A stretch of DNA of 64,000 nt from Haliclystus octoradiatus (taxonomy: Eukaryota; Cnidaria; Staurozoa; Stauromedusae; Haliclystidae), in the NCBI GenBank assembly GCA_916610825.1, contig OU744451.1, forward strand, positions 20,051,482 to 20,115,481, given 5' to 3'. The position numbers were made by a program, and so were the translations under genes. This document shows positions 39,101 to 54,100 of this stretch, piece after piece. Numbering within the stretch: the first letter of the stretch is position 1; every line of letters starts with the position of its first letter. The notes beneath the pieces are model-generated. The model saw nothing but the letters and a program-made list of their open reading frames with translations. It made no database searches and had not been told where the DNA came from.

Positions 39101-42100
39101 TCAGACGCAACACCACAAATCCAATATTTCCCATACAGAGTACAATGTTTACTTTTTTACTCAAAGTATTTCTTAATGCTGAGAAAATAATTTAGTCCTC
39201 ATAGTTTTACAGTAGTAAAGTAATGAAGGCAGTATCGTCTTACTGAATGAGTCCCTATCACATTCAGAACATTCTGGAATGATGTCTCTATATGACAGTC
39301 TCTATTTGATGGCCTGATACCCTTCCTGTCGCCAACCAATGGCGTTCCTGTAAGAGGATAAAATACAAGAACCTATGGGTCGATTGAAGCCCAATAGAAA
39401 GAAAAGGATGTTAGAGAAGGTAAAGAGTAACTCTTCTCTAGGTGTTGCATATCAAAATGTGACATTTAAATAACAAATATATCCCTATAATTCTTCAAAC
39501 AAACAAATATCATATCAATAAATGAAAATAAACTCCAAAAAGGATACTAATATTCTTTGTTAGCTCTTTAGCTGTTTTGCTAAAATGTGATGAACTTGAT
39601 TTTGAAATTAATTTAAAATCCAATTTAATTGCTTCTCTTTCCTTCAATTGTTCGTTCATAGTATTAGTTATTAATTCTTGTTGGCTTGCCATAGTTTCCA
39701 TGATTTGCATCAACATATTACGCATGTCTTTATTCTCTTCTCGCATTGCACGTAATGCATCTGAACAGCATGAATGCTTATCCTGAAAATGGTAACCACC
39801 AGATATTGAAATACGGTAGGTATAACAAAAGATAGAAACATTGTGCCATCTGGAAATGTTGAATTTTAGGGCATGTTTGACATGCATCACAGATCCAATT
39901 TATTTACAAATAATTGAATCTGTCTAATACACTCTGTCAATATGTCCCGTTGCGTTATTTCCTGTCCATAGATTACTAGACCATGCAGGAAGCGCATACT
40001 AACATTGTCTTGTTCAGTTTATACCACAGTGAAACCTGTTAATAACAGCCAGATATGAGGTAGATAAAATGACCATTGTATACAGGGGGCTGTTACAGAC
40101 AGGGTTAATTCAATAAAAAAAACTATTTTAGATATTGCTACAGTGACCACTATAGACAGGTGGTCGCTGTATAGAGGTGGCCGTACAGCAGGTTTGACTG
40201 TAACAATATTTCCTGTTTTGATAAGTCGTTGTGATCAGTAGTCTGAAATTTTCCACTCATTTCAAACTAAAGGTAAAATGGTATTAACATTATTTTACTA
40301 ATAGTTTTACAATTTGAAGATGGGAAAATCTTGCATAACTGAAATGAGTTATATGCCGACATGTGACGGGACAGAACAGACATTTAGTCTTTTGTAAATG
40401 CAAGCTAGGACAGATTGGAAAAACGAAAATAAAGGAGAAATTTATTGAAAAATGTTTAGCAAGGTATATTTTGTTCTTCAGATATGTAAGTGAGTATATC
40501 ATATGGACATTAGACTGATTAGGACAAAAACAAAAAAGTTTGAAAATGAATTGCATTTTCCATTTTATTGTTTTAATGGATAAAACCTGCATAAAGTGGT
40601 CAATTTGCCCACCTCGTATAGCTGGCTGTTACGTACAGGTTTCATTGTACAGTTTATAGTTGAGATAGTCTATCATTGGAAACATACCTGTACAGGCTTT
40701 ACAGTAGCTTCTGATGGAATATTGACAGATTTTACAGGTGACTGTTCAAAACTATAATAGAAATAAAATGCAAGACTATGATACACATACATGAGAGTAA
40801 AGATCATTTCGAAGTGAGGAAGTATTTGAGATTTCTCAAACTAGAAGCTAAGCAATGTTTATTTGTTATGAGGCTAGTAGAAAATGATAAGTCCATTGAT
40901 TCGTGTAGCTCTTTCGCAACCAGATGATACAGTACAATGTTATAGACTGACCATTGCAAAACTTAATGGACTTTTGAATCACTTGTGAGCGAGGGCTGAT
41001 AAAATACTTATCTCTTCCGATGTAAACATTTTGTCAGTTTTTTTTATTAAAAGGGATATTGTCATGAACATATTGTCATGACAACAACTGTGCTTTTTGC
41101 TTATCCCCCAAAGAAAGGAAAGCAAGTTATTTTCCTTCGTTTAATAAAAACTGAAATATAGTTATTTCCTCCACTTCCTTCTGAATTTGTGCTAGCACAA
41201 TTCAATAAATGACCTGTCCTGGCTGTCCATGAACAATTACTTATTTGAAATTTTGTGAGCGTGAAAAAGTAAACTTTTTTAAGAATTATTTTTGAATAAA
41301 TCATGCATATGAACACATTTTATAGAAGGCCTGTTGAAGTGACAGACATGGCTATTCAATTATTTTTAAGAGACGCTCTCCAGCAGCCTTAGCATATAAA
41401 CAGGACCAGAATGCTATGTTTAAGGCATAAGGAACTCTTCTAATCATGCCTCTGTTATCTTTAATAAAGTCTACTATAAAAGCTTTTCTGAGTACATATT
41501 TGGTCTATTGTAATACAATTGAATGAAAGTTATTAAGCACAACATCTTGATCATCAATTTTCTTTTTGTAAAATAGTTTTCTTCAATTTCAAGAATTTTT
41601 TTTATCATGCTTCAAAATACCAAAAAGGTTTTGACAGTGAACTATTGAATGTAAATTTGAAATTCTGTTTGCTTGAAAATTGCTAGTTTTCATGAACATA
41701 TTAACTTTTTTCAAAAAAAAATCAACAATGTACAGTATTACCTTTCTGTTTTTGTTAATTTGGTAGTAGTTGTAATAACAGACTTTGTACCAATAGTACT
41801 AGCAGCAGCTCCTTCATACATCATATCAATGCTGGACGCAGGTGTAGAACTAATAGGTGTACTTGAAACTACACTGTTAGATACATCTTGGCTTGTAATA
41901 TGTTGTTCATGTGTTATAACATCAACAGGATTTTCCTCGTCCTGTTTAACATTATGTTGTACCATATCAGGTGGTGACGATTGGATAGGAGAGGGTTCTT
42001 GTTCTTGTTCGGCACATACATCAACAGATGGTATTTTAATAGTAGCTGAAGCAGACGATGCAAGAATATCAGGTAATTCATCTTCGGGGGCTTTGACAAC

Positions 42101-45100
42101 ATTTGATTGAATTGAAATTGGTCTTTGTTGTTCTGCTTCGTCATTTTCTATCGGAGCATTTGTTGAACTTGATAAACCCAGACTTTCAAGGGCAAAATTA
42201 AGCTTTTCTGTTAATGTTGATCGAACTGAGGAATTAGAAAGTGCTGCATTAGATGCAACATTAGAACTATCAGCAACGCTACTTGACTCTGATAACGACA
42301 AGTCATTTACACCTAGAAGAAAATAAAAATAAATAAATAAAGTTGTGAATAGAACATTGATTGTGTAGAAGATGGGCATATTACCCTGTAAATTATGAGG
42401 TCAACTCAGCCTTGGCTTTATCAAATCAGTTAATATGACGGAGAAACAAATTATCAAAGAGGAAATGAATTATAATGAGTTGAGACTAGGGTTTCTATTT
42501 GAATAGCAACTATTCAAATAATATCTAAATAGTTTTCAAAAGCCAACTATTCAAATAATTTTTCAATTATTCAACCTTGTTTCGAATAGTGAAACGTTAG
42601 TTTCGAATAGTGAAACGTTAATATAAATGGTATGAAAACGGAAAATCAAAATAGCATACTTAAGAAAAGAATACAATTACAATAACCCATTGTTTTCATA
42701 AACAATAGGATTGTTTGAATACTACAGCATTCGAAATTACTAAAATTCTCGAAATCCAAATATTTTCGAATAGCGATTTCGGTGTCAAATAGCATTTCTC
42801 AATGCGACAATGCTCTATGCCTTGGTAATCAATGCCTATCTGCTAATTCCCTGTGTGGAACAATTTATTAAACAAAAGTTCATGGATATTTTATAAATAT
42901 TTAATGGCCCGATTTCCATGAAATGAATAATAGTTATGTATGCAACTTACTTGTGAAATCCTCTTGAGTGGCTGTTGTAGATACAGATGGTGCGTTCATA
43001 ACACTACTGTTAGGAGAAGGTAAACAATTGATTTGAAGTTGTTGGAGTGCTCTACAAAATAAGAGACATATATAGTGATCACTTTATCCACCAGTCTCTT
43101 CTATACACAGAGACTTTCTTTTTATAGAGGTCACTCTTGCAATGTCTAAAATAGAAGTTGTATTGAATCAGCCCTGACATGTCAGCAGAAGCACACATAC
43201 AATTACGAAATGTAGATTGAGAGAAGATTGAGCCCCAAGAAAAGTAAAGAAAAGTATTGTAAAGTACGTCAGCATTACAATCAGTACCTCCTAATAAATA
43301 CGGGCTACACCTACCAGTATTTTTAATAAGGCTAGATTAAAAACTCTATTTTGGCTGAAGGTACCTATTGTGAAATCTTTGTGAAATAATTTTCAAGGAA
43401 ATTAATGCACTAATTGTGTAGAAACTTATTCAAAATAGTTGTTGTTGTCATAGTAACATCACCTTGTCCCATTGTTCCACATGTGAATAAAAAATTTTAC
43501 ACTTCCCAGCCACTGGTAGTCTTGGGACCAGACTGGTTGGTTGTGAAATATCTTTATTAGAGTTACAATCTGTGTTTTCTCTGAACACTTCTTTACTTTA
43601 AAAACAACTTCTCTAGAAATTGTTTATTTAAATTTTAGGTTTACCTTAAAATTGTAACAGTAAAATTGTTTAGCACTCTGTGTTTGATTTTGCCTGCAAC
43701 CCATTTGCATAAAGATAAACGTCTAAAGAGTCATCCTTTTACAAATAATAGCCATAATTGAGATATGTATTGTATTAGCTGTAGACAAAGTAGTTATTTC
43801 TGTATTTTTTCATAGGTTAAGTATTTGAAGCAAACTGGCTTTTCCCAGTTTTTGAAAAAAATTTGAACGAATAAAACACATGATTGAATTTTAAATCCAA
43901 CAAACTAGTGCATTATGTTAGACAGGATGTTGACTAGGAACTATATACTGATCATTGAAAAGTAGATAAATAGTTCAGCATTATAAATATTATTGCAAGT
44001 GATACTATTTAAGTAACAAACAAACCTGGTATGCACTCCAAAGATACGAATCATAGTTGATAAACATTGTCCATCATTACCAATATCATTCTCATCGATA
44101 TTTTCTTCACTCTTATCATGCACACCATTCATCATACTATCATTCGTATGTCCATTTATATCATCTTTTGATGATTTATTAGCGATATGTTTAACTTGAT
44201 GTATAACAAAACTTAAAAGAGGTTGAGTTAAAACAAATTCTGATAATTTATCAAAATAAGCAATGCCTTCATCAGCATCTTGTACAAAATTTAACACATA
44301 AAGAACCTAAAATAAATACATAAAATAATGTATAGAAAATGATTACAGTAAAACCTGTTACAATAACGGTCACCTCTATACAGCGACAACCTGTCTATAG
44401 TGGTCACTCTTGGTATGTATAAAATTGCAATTTCTATTGAATAAACCCTGTATCCCACCTGTCTATAGTGGTCACTCTTGGTATGTATAAAATTGCAATT
44501 TCTATTGAATAAATCCTGTATATAAAGGCCACCTGCCTATAGTGGTCAATTTGCCTACCTCTCATAGTTAACACAGTTATATACAGTTTACACTGTATAA
44601 AGTTCAGTGAAAAGAGAGGAAACCCTGAAAACCCCTTGAAAAGCCATCAAAACAATAGCTAGATCAGTATTTGTTTGTTTCCATATCAACAGAGAAGAAG
44701 GAAATCCGCTGATTAGAAGAACTTTCTCATGATTGAATGTATAGAAAATGGATATAACAGGTGCACAATAGAATACAGTCGGATTTGCTAGAGTGCATAT
44801 GATAGCGGAAATTGCGAGAAAGGAGCAGAAAAATACTGGAAAAGACAAGTGAAAATTTGTAAATACAAAAACGGAATAATTTCAAGGAAGATATCATTTC
44901 AGCGTGTGCCAGATTTTTGAATTTAAACATCAAATTGCATGAAATATGCCCTATAGATTTTGGTAGAAAGCACAAATTTAAGCGCATAGCTTCAGACATT
45001 AGAATTCAAATTTTGAAAATAGTTAGAAATCAAGGATATTCAGATTATTTAGAATTGATTTTAATGGGAAAATGTAATAAAAGTTCACAGAAGTGGAGTT

Positions 45101-48100
45101 CTGCTAAAGTTCTGCTAAAATTAAAAAAATTCTCAGACTACCCAATAGGGTTAACTCATAAAGTGAGCAGTAAGCAGTTAAAAAAGTGATAATTTCAAAT
45201 CTTGAAAAATGGAGGATAAAAGTTAAGTAATGTCATATTGTAAAAATTTCTATCATGACGAGTGAGCGCGACAAGATCCCCATAACTATCGACCATTCGT
45301 CCATAACAACAACACGATTTTCAAATATTTCGTTTAGACGAACAAATGCTTGATAGTTTTGGTGATTTTATCACGCTCATTCGTCGTGATAGTAATTTTC
45401 ACAGTATGATGTCATTTAACTTTCATTTTCCATTGTTTAAGATTTGAAAGTTTCAGTTTTTCAAATGCCTATTTCTCAGAAAATACTTATCTGTTTATCG
45501 GAAAAAAAAACTTGGCAATATAATCAAGGCACTTAGTATCACAAGCTAAGGTAAAAGTCTTAAGTTTTTCTATGAGTCGACCCTTTTTGATGCTTCCTGT
45601 TTGAAAATGCATATTTCTTAGATACCAGAAAGCAGCTGATCAGACGTACACTGATTACTTACAGTTGATGATACAGCAATTATAGTATGTCAGTCATACT
45701 TACATGACGTGTGACATCAGACAATAGCAGGTAAGTTCCACTTAAATCCATTGTGATTTTGAAGGCAGCATTACGTCTATAACAACAATTAGCACAAATC
45801 CATTAAAATATTTATCCTCCAAATCCAGATCCTAGTATGCCAAAAAGATGTATTGCTGAACATGAGATCAGTCACATGAATTTACCATCTTTGCTCTTGG
45901 AGAAAACACACCACTTTATACTCTCTTGGAAACATGGGAATGTTACAGGCCCCAAGGCAATTCTGTCTGAAGTATATTTTTATCCAAATATTGTTGTCAA
46001 CAGTGTGGGATAGAATTCCTAGGGGCCTAAGGGTACTGGATTCCAATTAGGTTTGTATCAAGAGACTTGTGACATTAAGATTGGCAGCTATTTTTCTGTC
46101 TGTGAAGCCAGAAACCATCTGCATTAGAAATATTGGAATTGAAATATCTTTTATTGCTCTACTCAGAACTAATTTCAAAATATTGCATATCTGCAACCTG
46201 CTATTGTGAACCTCAAGATCACAATAAAATGTAGGAGCAAAAACTTGTAGGTCGTACAGAGTGACCGGTGCCTGGGGATATACCTCGTTAACCCCCATAC
46301 ACTTGACGGCCCTGTTCTGCTTCTCCATCACTTACAACCAAGATTTGGATTACAAGTTTTGTTGTGATTTGAATACAGACATGTATAAAATTTGGATTCT
46401 TACAAACACAATATCAAGCTGCGTTATATTGAATACTCAATTAGCAAATTAACCACATTTGCTATTGTTACGGAAACATTAAAAACAAAGCACACTCTGA
46501 TATAAAACATTACAAAGCCCTAAACGTTTTGATTACAATGAACCAGCTGGCACTAAAACTCTGGTTAAAGGAGTCAACATTTTATGTAAAAGAAAAAATA
46601 TATCCATGTATATTAATGATATTGTCCGTTTACTTACAAGTCTATGTTGCCTTCAGAACTTTCGCCATCAAACCTATGAAATACAAAAAAATGATATCAT
46701 ATCTTAATCAGACATGAGAATTCAATTTCACAATTAGTTTGCAATCAAGGATATGCAGATTATTTTGCATATTCAGCATATTCCCGGCAATGGATTATAA
46801 TTATTATTTAGCCAGTGAGACGTACATAAGTCACAGACAGACCACAAATATAGAAATATAGAAATAATTTATTAACAAACAGACAATACTATTAATATAG
46901 AGATAGATTTCAATGTGAAAAGCACAATAGCTATAGAGCCTCAAAAAATGGAAATGATCAACAGTTGACTTAACAATCGTGATATACAATATCAATTTGA
47001 ATTTAAATTAATTGGCTGATTAAACAAGCAAGTACAACGCAATGCCATCATTGACTTTGTTTCGTTAAATAGTTAAAGTTTTTTCACACCTATAATCAGG
47101 GTGCGACAAAAGTTTCAGCTTTCTGGAATCCTAGAGGTATTTCAACATCTTCTGAATTTGTTTGTCTGTAAGTTTGACCAATAAAACATTGTATCAATTT
47201 CGTTCTAAATTTGCTCCAATATTCCAGAATCTAGGATTCCAGGATTCCTACTTTAGTCGGACCCTGCCTATAATTATGTGAATCATTTACTTACCGTAAA
47301 GTCTGTAGCACAGTCCAATTAACAGCACACCATAATTTTATTTCAGAATTCTTTTTTGTTCCAGTAATAAGAAACCTCCACATCGGAGGTGCTTCTTCTC
47401 TTTTGTCATATTGGTTATCACAAAATATCAACTCGTCGACTGGTTCACCATCATGAGGTTTCCAATCATGTAAACATCTAAATGTTATAACAGAAATGAT
47501 CAATAGAGCTGAGCTCAATTACTGTTTCAGTCAATGGTTGGCAAATTTGGTGTGCACTGGGGGGACACTGCAGCACGCTTTTCATTTGTTTTGTTCATTA
47601 AAAAATTCACAAAAAGTGCATCATTTCATGGACATATTTCTTAAGGGTTTGGTAGTATAATTGTGTATCAGGAATAATAAAATATACATACTCTGGCTTT
47701 TCTGTAATTTCAAAATCCAACTGCCAGAATTTTACAAATCCATCTAAACTACTTGTTGCCATAACATTACCCTCAGGTGAAATGACAACTTTTGTGATAG
47801 TCTGAAACATATAATGTGAAACAATGCATCATTGTGAGAAAAATACATCGCTATTCATCATCATCATCATCATCTTTATCTTCATCGCTATTGATTTAAA
47901 TTTATCATTTTAACACAAACCGGGTAAACTACAGTGAAACCTTCATATAACAGCCAGCTACTAGAAGTAGATAAATTGACCACTATAGACAGGTGGCCTT
48001 TATAAGCAGGTTTGATTCAATAAAAAATACTATTTAAAACATTGCAAGAGTGGCCACTATAGACAGGTGGCCGCTGTGTAGAGGTGACCGTTACAACAGG

Positions 48101-51100
48101 TTAGATTTTTTTTACCAGGGTGGTTGCTTAGTAAAATCATTAAATGGTTAGCGTATTTGGAGCATATGTGAGTTTAATGACTGGATGACCTTCCTGGCGC
48201 CAACCAACGGTGATTCTGCTAGGGATTGAATCCAGGACCATGCAGGAAGAGGTCCAACACCCTAACCATTACACTAAGGCATATGTAACATGACACTTTA
48301 TGTAATGAATGTTGTTGTGCAAGGTCACAGGCATGAAGTAAAAATGTTGAAAATAGATATAGACTGAAAAAAGAACAAAAAAGACAAATTTCAGAGTTTA
48401 TAAAAGCAAAAAAGACAGAAATCAGCCAAAAGACTTGTTAATTTCATTGTCCTTGCATTTTACTTCTGAAGAAATGTTTATGAAGTCCACAAACCAAGTC
48501 CAGGTGTCTGCACTGTTACTTCTAATACTACTCCAATTAACCACAACAAATGCAGGATTATCTCTCAACCTTTCACATGGTAAACCGTCAAGATTGAATA
48601 TCAAATGCCTGTAATTAAAACCATCCCTAGGTAAAGTCAAAATCAAACCCCATGGTGTTACATTGGTTTTAGTCTACCAGCAACCACTTTGTCAAATTGA
48701 AAAACCTTCTGCAATTGAATTAAATGTTTTCGTTATTCCGTTGAAATGTCATAAAAATGTCTGGTATTTGACTTATCATGAAACATGACAAGAATACAAA
48801 GTCATAAATTTAAATAAGAAAACAATATTCATACTTGAAAAAATTCTGTACTTGTGCCGATCTTCCGGGCTGCCAGGATCACATGCTTTGAGACATCCTG
48901 CTCAACACTGACTTTATCTGAGCATCATTGAACATGAGTATAAATTATAAATAGCTGCAGCTTATGACTGCATGTTGACATACAAACACATTCTGAAACG
49001 ATTCTATTGGTTTGATCTGCAGTTTTGCATGTTGGGGATAAAAAAAGTGGGGATCTGAAGTGTTGCATGTTGCCTTTGAGATCAGTAAAACACCTTACCC
49101 AGGGTGCGGCAAAAGTGAGGATCTTGCGATAGAGAAAAGATTAGCTTAGATAGTAGAGAAATCAGACATCAGATCTGATCATATCTGATTCAAATCCCTT
49201 GAAGATCAATCCAGCATTGATATCAAATGAATACCATCTTCTGATATCGGATGGATTAGTCCAGAGGGAATTGAATTGTGAGTCGCTGCACATTGATAAT
49301 CAAGGCTCATTTGCCATGAAATCTGTTAAAATTGATCTGTAATGTTGTTGGCTGGGATCAGCAAAAAAGCATCTACAATCATCGCTCTTAGCAAACAGAA
49401 CCACTCTCCAAGAAATAAAAGAGCGGTACTGGTCCCTTCAGTTGGGCGATACCGTCTCGCATAGGCCAAATTTCAAGAAAAAGCTCTACAAAGAAATAAG
49501 ATGGAAATGTTTGAGAATCCCTGAAGGCTAAAGCTTTTGTCATACACTGGCCTTAATTAGTATTGAATTTAACAAAAAAGAAACACTTATAGGGCATTGC
49601 ATCCTGCATTACGTTACTACAGGGCAATTCCATGTAAGGTGAAACCAAAGCGTCAAAATTAAACCAATGATTTGAGCAAAAATATGACAACTAATATCAA
49701 ATATAATGCTTCAAGGTTACTAATATCTATTTTTCGTTAAGAAATTATATTATTGATGTCGAGAAAATCAATGTTTTTTATCATGCATTGCGTAATGGCC
49801 GCTCTAAAATGCTACCAAAACAAAATAATCACAATTCAACATTTTCCGCTCTCCTCACATTACCTGAATACAAAAGTTATATAAATCAGTGTTATAGTCC
49901 TTGTTTTACACTATCCAACAATTAGAATTAACAGAATGAGTGTCTTTTATCCCCAAACATCAGAAATGTTTCATGATCTTCGACCTTGTTGGCAAAGTCA
50001 TTCATTTAATCTGGGTGACCCACTTACAGAGAGTTTGCTACGGCCAGTTTTTTACAAACGCAAGAATCGGCAGTTCAAACAAAATACCGCAATGAAAACA
50101 GAATCAAAGATACCGCGTGACCGCTTGCACGTGTGTTGGACTCCTTAACACCACATTAAATTTTAACGTCGCTGTTGTTGAAATCAGCTGATGATATTGC
50201 ACAATATTTGCCGCTTTTGGGGTGGAAGGAAAACGAAAGTTATCGCGTTGTTTAGAAAAGTTCCTTACAGCATTTTGAACAATTATATCAGTCAATCTAC
50301 ATTCAATGATGATTAGAGATTCAAAATACACTCAGAAAAACTTAGATTATCGCGGAATATTTGTGTTTAACAAGAAAATGTCGAAGCTCATAATAAGCTG
50401 CTTCGCAGCTGCAAGTGGATCACAAAACATGTGTAAGTGGGTCACATCGTAACTTCGTTGATTTTTCCAAGTTGAATGAAGGAATTTAATGAATTTGATT
50501 TCATACCTAAGCTATCATGTCTAAAGAAAATGATGACAGGGAAATTTTACCAATTTTCGCTAAGAATTCAGAGAAGTTTTATGTTTTTCGTGTCTGATTG
50601 GGGAACATGGCTGAGTGCGATAAGTGGGTCACGGCTCTTCAACTCATTCTAATTTACTTAATTTTTCATATCTGTTGAATTATTTTGAATAATACAGTTC
50701 CTCTTATCAATCTAAACAACTGTTAACAAAAATGAAGCCAAATGTTAAAATAATTTCGAAGCCCTGAAAGAACAAACTCTCCGACTTGAAAATGGGTCAC
50801 GATGGAATTGCCCTACAATAACAACTACAGTCAAACATGTTATAGCGGTCACCTCTACAAAGCGGTCACCTGTCTATAGTGGTCACTCTTGATATGTCTC
50901 AAACTGCATATAAAGACCACCTGCGTATAGTGGTCAATTTATTTACTACTCCTAACTGGCTGTTATGTACAGGTTTCACTGTAGTCTACTACAGCTATGT
51001 AAATTTAATAAACAAACCTACCTTTTCGTGACCATCTTGAATTCTAATAACCCCAGTAGATAGCTCATCAATTGCCAAAGCAACATTTTCATTATTACTG

Positions 51101-54100
51101 GGTATTTGTTTTAGATCCAATACATCTACACTGTTACCGTATGTAACAGCAATTAAATTGGCATCATGCGATTGAGCTGAAGACGTATGACTATCAGGTA
51201 AAAGTATTGACCAAAATACACGGCAATCATTATTACCATAGGAATCTTCATCATCAGTTAATATAAGATGATGTTTTTGTTCATATCTTTACATCAACAG
51301 TTAATGAAAATATGTACAGAAAAAATATGTAAATGTTTGTTCCATGGCAGTCATCATCATCATCATCATCATTCGACAGCATTGATTATAGTAATCATAA
51401 TAATAATAAATTAAAATAATTAATTAGAGTGAGTGTAAACTCAGATGCACATATGTATATGAAAGTGCTCAATGTCGGATAAAACAAAGCATTATAGCAC
51501 TATATTTCTGTGTTAATATTTCTCGGCAATTGCACTACAGGATTTATCATATTTTATTATCAGGCATTAATATTGATATCCACAGTCTGACAACATAGTT
51601 CAATTTCCGCGAACCGCGAAATTTTATTTGCCACGTTTCAATTGTATGAAAGCGTAAAATCAAACAAATTGATCACTGAAAAATTTGAATTGAATTTTTT
51701 GTACAGTCGAACTCGGTTAATATCCCCTCTTTTAGTATCCCATCTTGCTTAATATCCCCACATAAAACTGATTTCTATTTTCCATTCTCCATACAAACTC
51801 TCATAATCCTACCTCACTTGATATCCCACCTCGCTTAATGTCCCGCTTTTCATCTGTACCAGAGGGGGGATATTAAGCAAGTTCGACTGTATTTGTTTCT
51901 GACTTCAAACTTATATCTAAAATCTTTTTATTTTGGCCAACATCGGTAGAATTTGTGGAATATGAGCCTTCTTCTGATTGATCGACAATGATGTAGCTCG
52001 ACTCAGGATTGATTGGCTCAATGTTGAGTGAACGGCCACCAACCCTCGAAATATCACTGAATTTTAATTCAATTTAATCCTACGGATGTTGACGAAATAG
52101 AAAGTCATTTGGCCACCCCCCAAGATGTTGGCAAAATCGACAACATTGGTATCATTAAATCCTATCGATGTTGGCGAAGTCATTTGACCGGGGCTTAACG
52201 ACATTGCTTTTTTCTTCTGAAATTTCCTAGCCTTTAGCAAATCAGGTTTCCAGGTTTATGGACTTTGTCTGACCCTATTAATAGCTATGCGAATAATCAC
52301 AACAGCGTTGTAGCTGCATCTCCAACAATAACAAAAGTCAAACAAAACACCATCGAAAAGGATACTCTACATTACCATCAACATCATTGATATTGAATAC
52401 TCGCAAATTATTGAAATCATCAATACATGCCAGTTGATTAGATTCAGGGCCAGCAAATGCCAAGTCAGGAACTTTACCTTCAAAGCACTTCAACAACGTA
52501 CGTGATGAAGTCGTATGATTAAGAATCCTTACTTGATTATTGCCGCTTGCCTTAACTATAACAAAAATGCATTAATGATTAGATGCCAATGCATGTATAA
52601 CGTAGAATCAAGATAAACAAAAGCATTTTGATTCAAATCAGATAGATACATCCTGCGCACAGGGAAATATGTGTATAGCCGGCCATTTATGAGTTTAAAG
52701 AATATTGGGTACTAGGGATGCTATTTGACGGCAAAATCGCTATCAGAATATTCAGATTTTGAAATTTTTAGTATTTGAATAGCATTTGAATAAGTTAATT
52801 ATTTACAAAAACAATTGGTTTATTGTCCACAAACAAAAAGAATAGCATCGCTCACAAGATATCAGACAAAACTAGTTTTAATTCTCCATTCTGCATTATG
52901 TTTTCGTATGTAAAAAAAGGATTCACAGAAAATAAATAGTTGCAATTCGAACAGCATCCGTATTGACCACTAAGTGTATTGAGAGAGGGACTAAAGGAGT
53001 TGACTCTCTTTAGAGGATAATTCAATAGATGTTAACATTTATAGTAACAGTGCATGGCTTGTATTCCGAGGCGTGCGATCGCACGCGCACACCTCCGCAC
53101 ACGCCTCCGCGTTCCAAGGCGTGCGATCTATCGCACGCCTACTTTCTTTTCCTTTTTTCGAATTTATCAATGTAAAGCAAATACAAATTTATTTTTATTA
53201 GGGATACAATTCGATTATTTAAATTAATTTTAAATATGCTTGTTTCCAATATAAAGCAACCTTTCTTGGATAAATTTTTCTTCAAAATCAAATGCTCTTT
53301 TCGCCGATATAAAATACGAAACAAACACGCAAAAAATCATTCAAAGCGACGTCTTTTGCATGCTTGATTGGTCTACGGAACTCCTCCTAATTACCATAAC
53401 AAAGAAGATCTCAAGTTACGCACCATTAGTTCTATTTCAGACTCTGTTGCTATGACAATTAATTGATCGAACAGACGTGATGAAACATAAAGCGCGTTGA
53501 ATAACATGAATTCTGTAAACTAATGTCCAAGCGAACTAAGCGAACAAACTGTTATATCTATGTATTCAAAATCTTTCAAAGTCTATGTAAAGATAGTTAA
53601 GTTGATTTTGATGTTTTCAACACATTTCTTGCAGTCGTGGAAAAGGTTTTGTTTCTGTTTCGATTGTCTACTTGCATGGAAACAATAGAACAAGAGATTT
53701 TGAATAATATTCAATCAGAATCGAATAATGCATTGTCGAATATTCGATTACTGTTTTGACTTTCGCCTAATTTTTATTGTATTGAAATTCAACACCTTGA
53801 AAAAAGTTACTAGTGTGATATTGTTGGAAAAAGTTATCACCTTTCAACTTCCTGTTTTATTAGAATCAATCAAGCGAATAACTGTGAAATGAGATCTTCA
53901 TGTTGAGAATAGTAATGTTAACTAACCAAAGGCAAGACTAAAGTAGCAAGGCTTTTCTACATGTTAATAATTAACTTTTAATATGTACATCTTCTACCTC
54001 GTGGTTTTAACTATTATATTGTGTTTCAGTTTAACAACGTTGATGTGTGCTTTATTTGTCAATCTTGCATTACTATATTAATCATATCGTTTACTGCGCA

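Noticed and set aside
44917-45189. 90-codon plus-strand frame (MNLNIKLHEICPIDFG..)
   Set aside because: Lies in an EDC4 intron next to a foldback repeat, with no recognisable family or splice support.
48422-48646. Minus-strand frame containing NSADTWTWFVDFI, bounded by splice-like sites
   Set aside because: It vaguely recalls MULE transposases, but the match is weak and as a cassette it would break the EDC4 phase.
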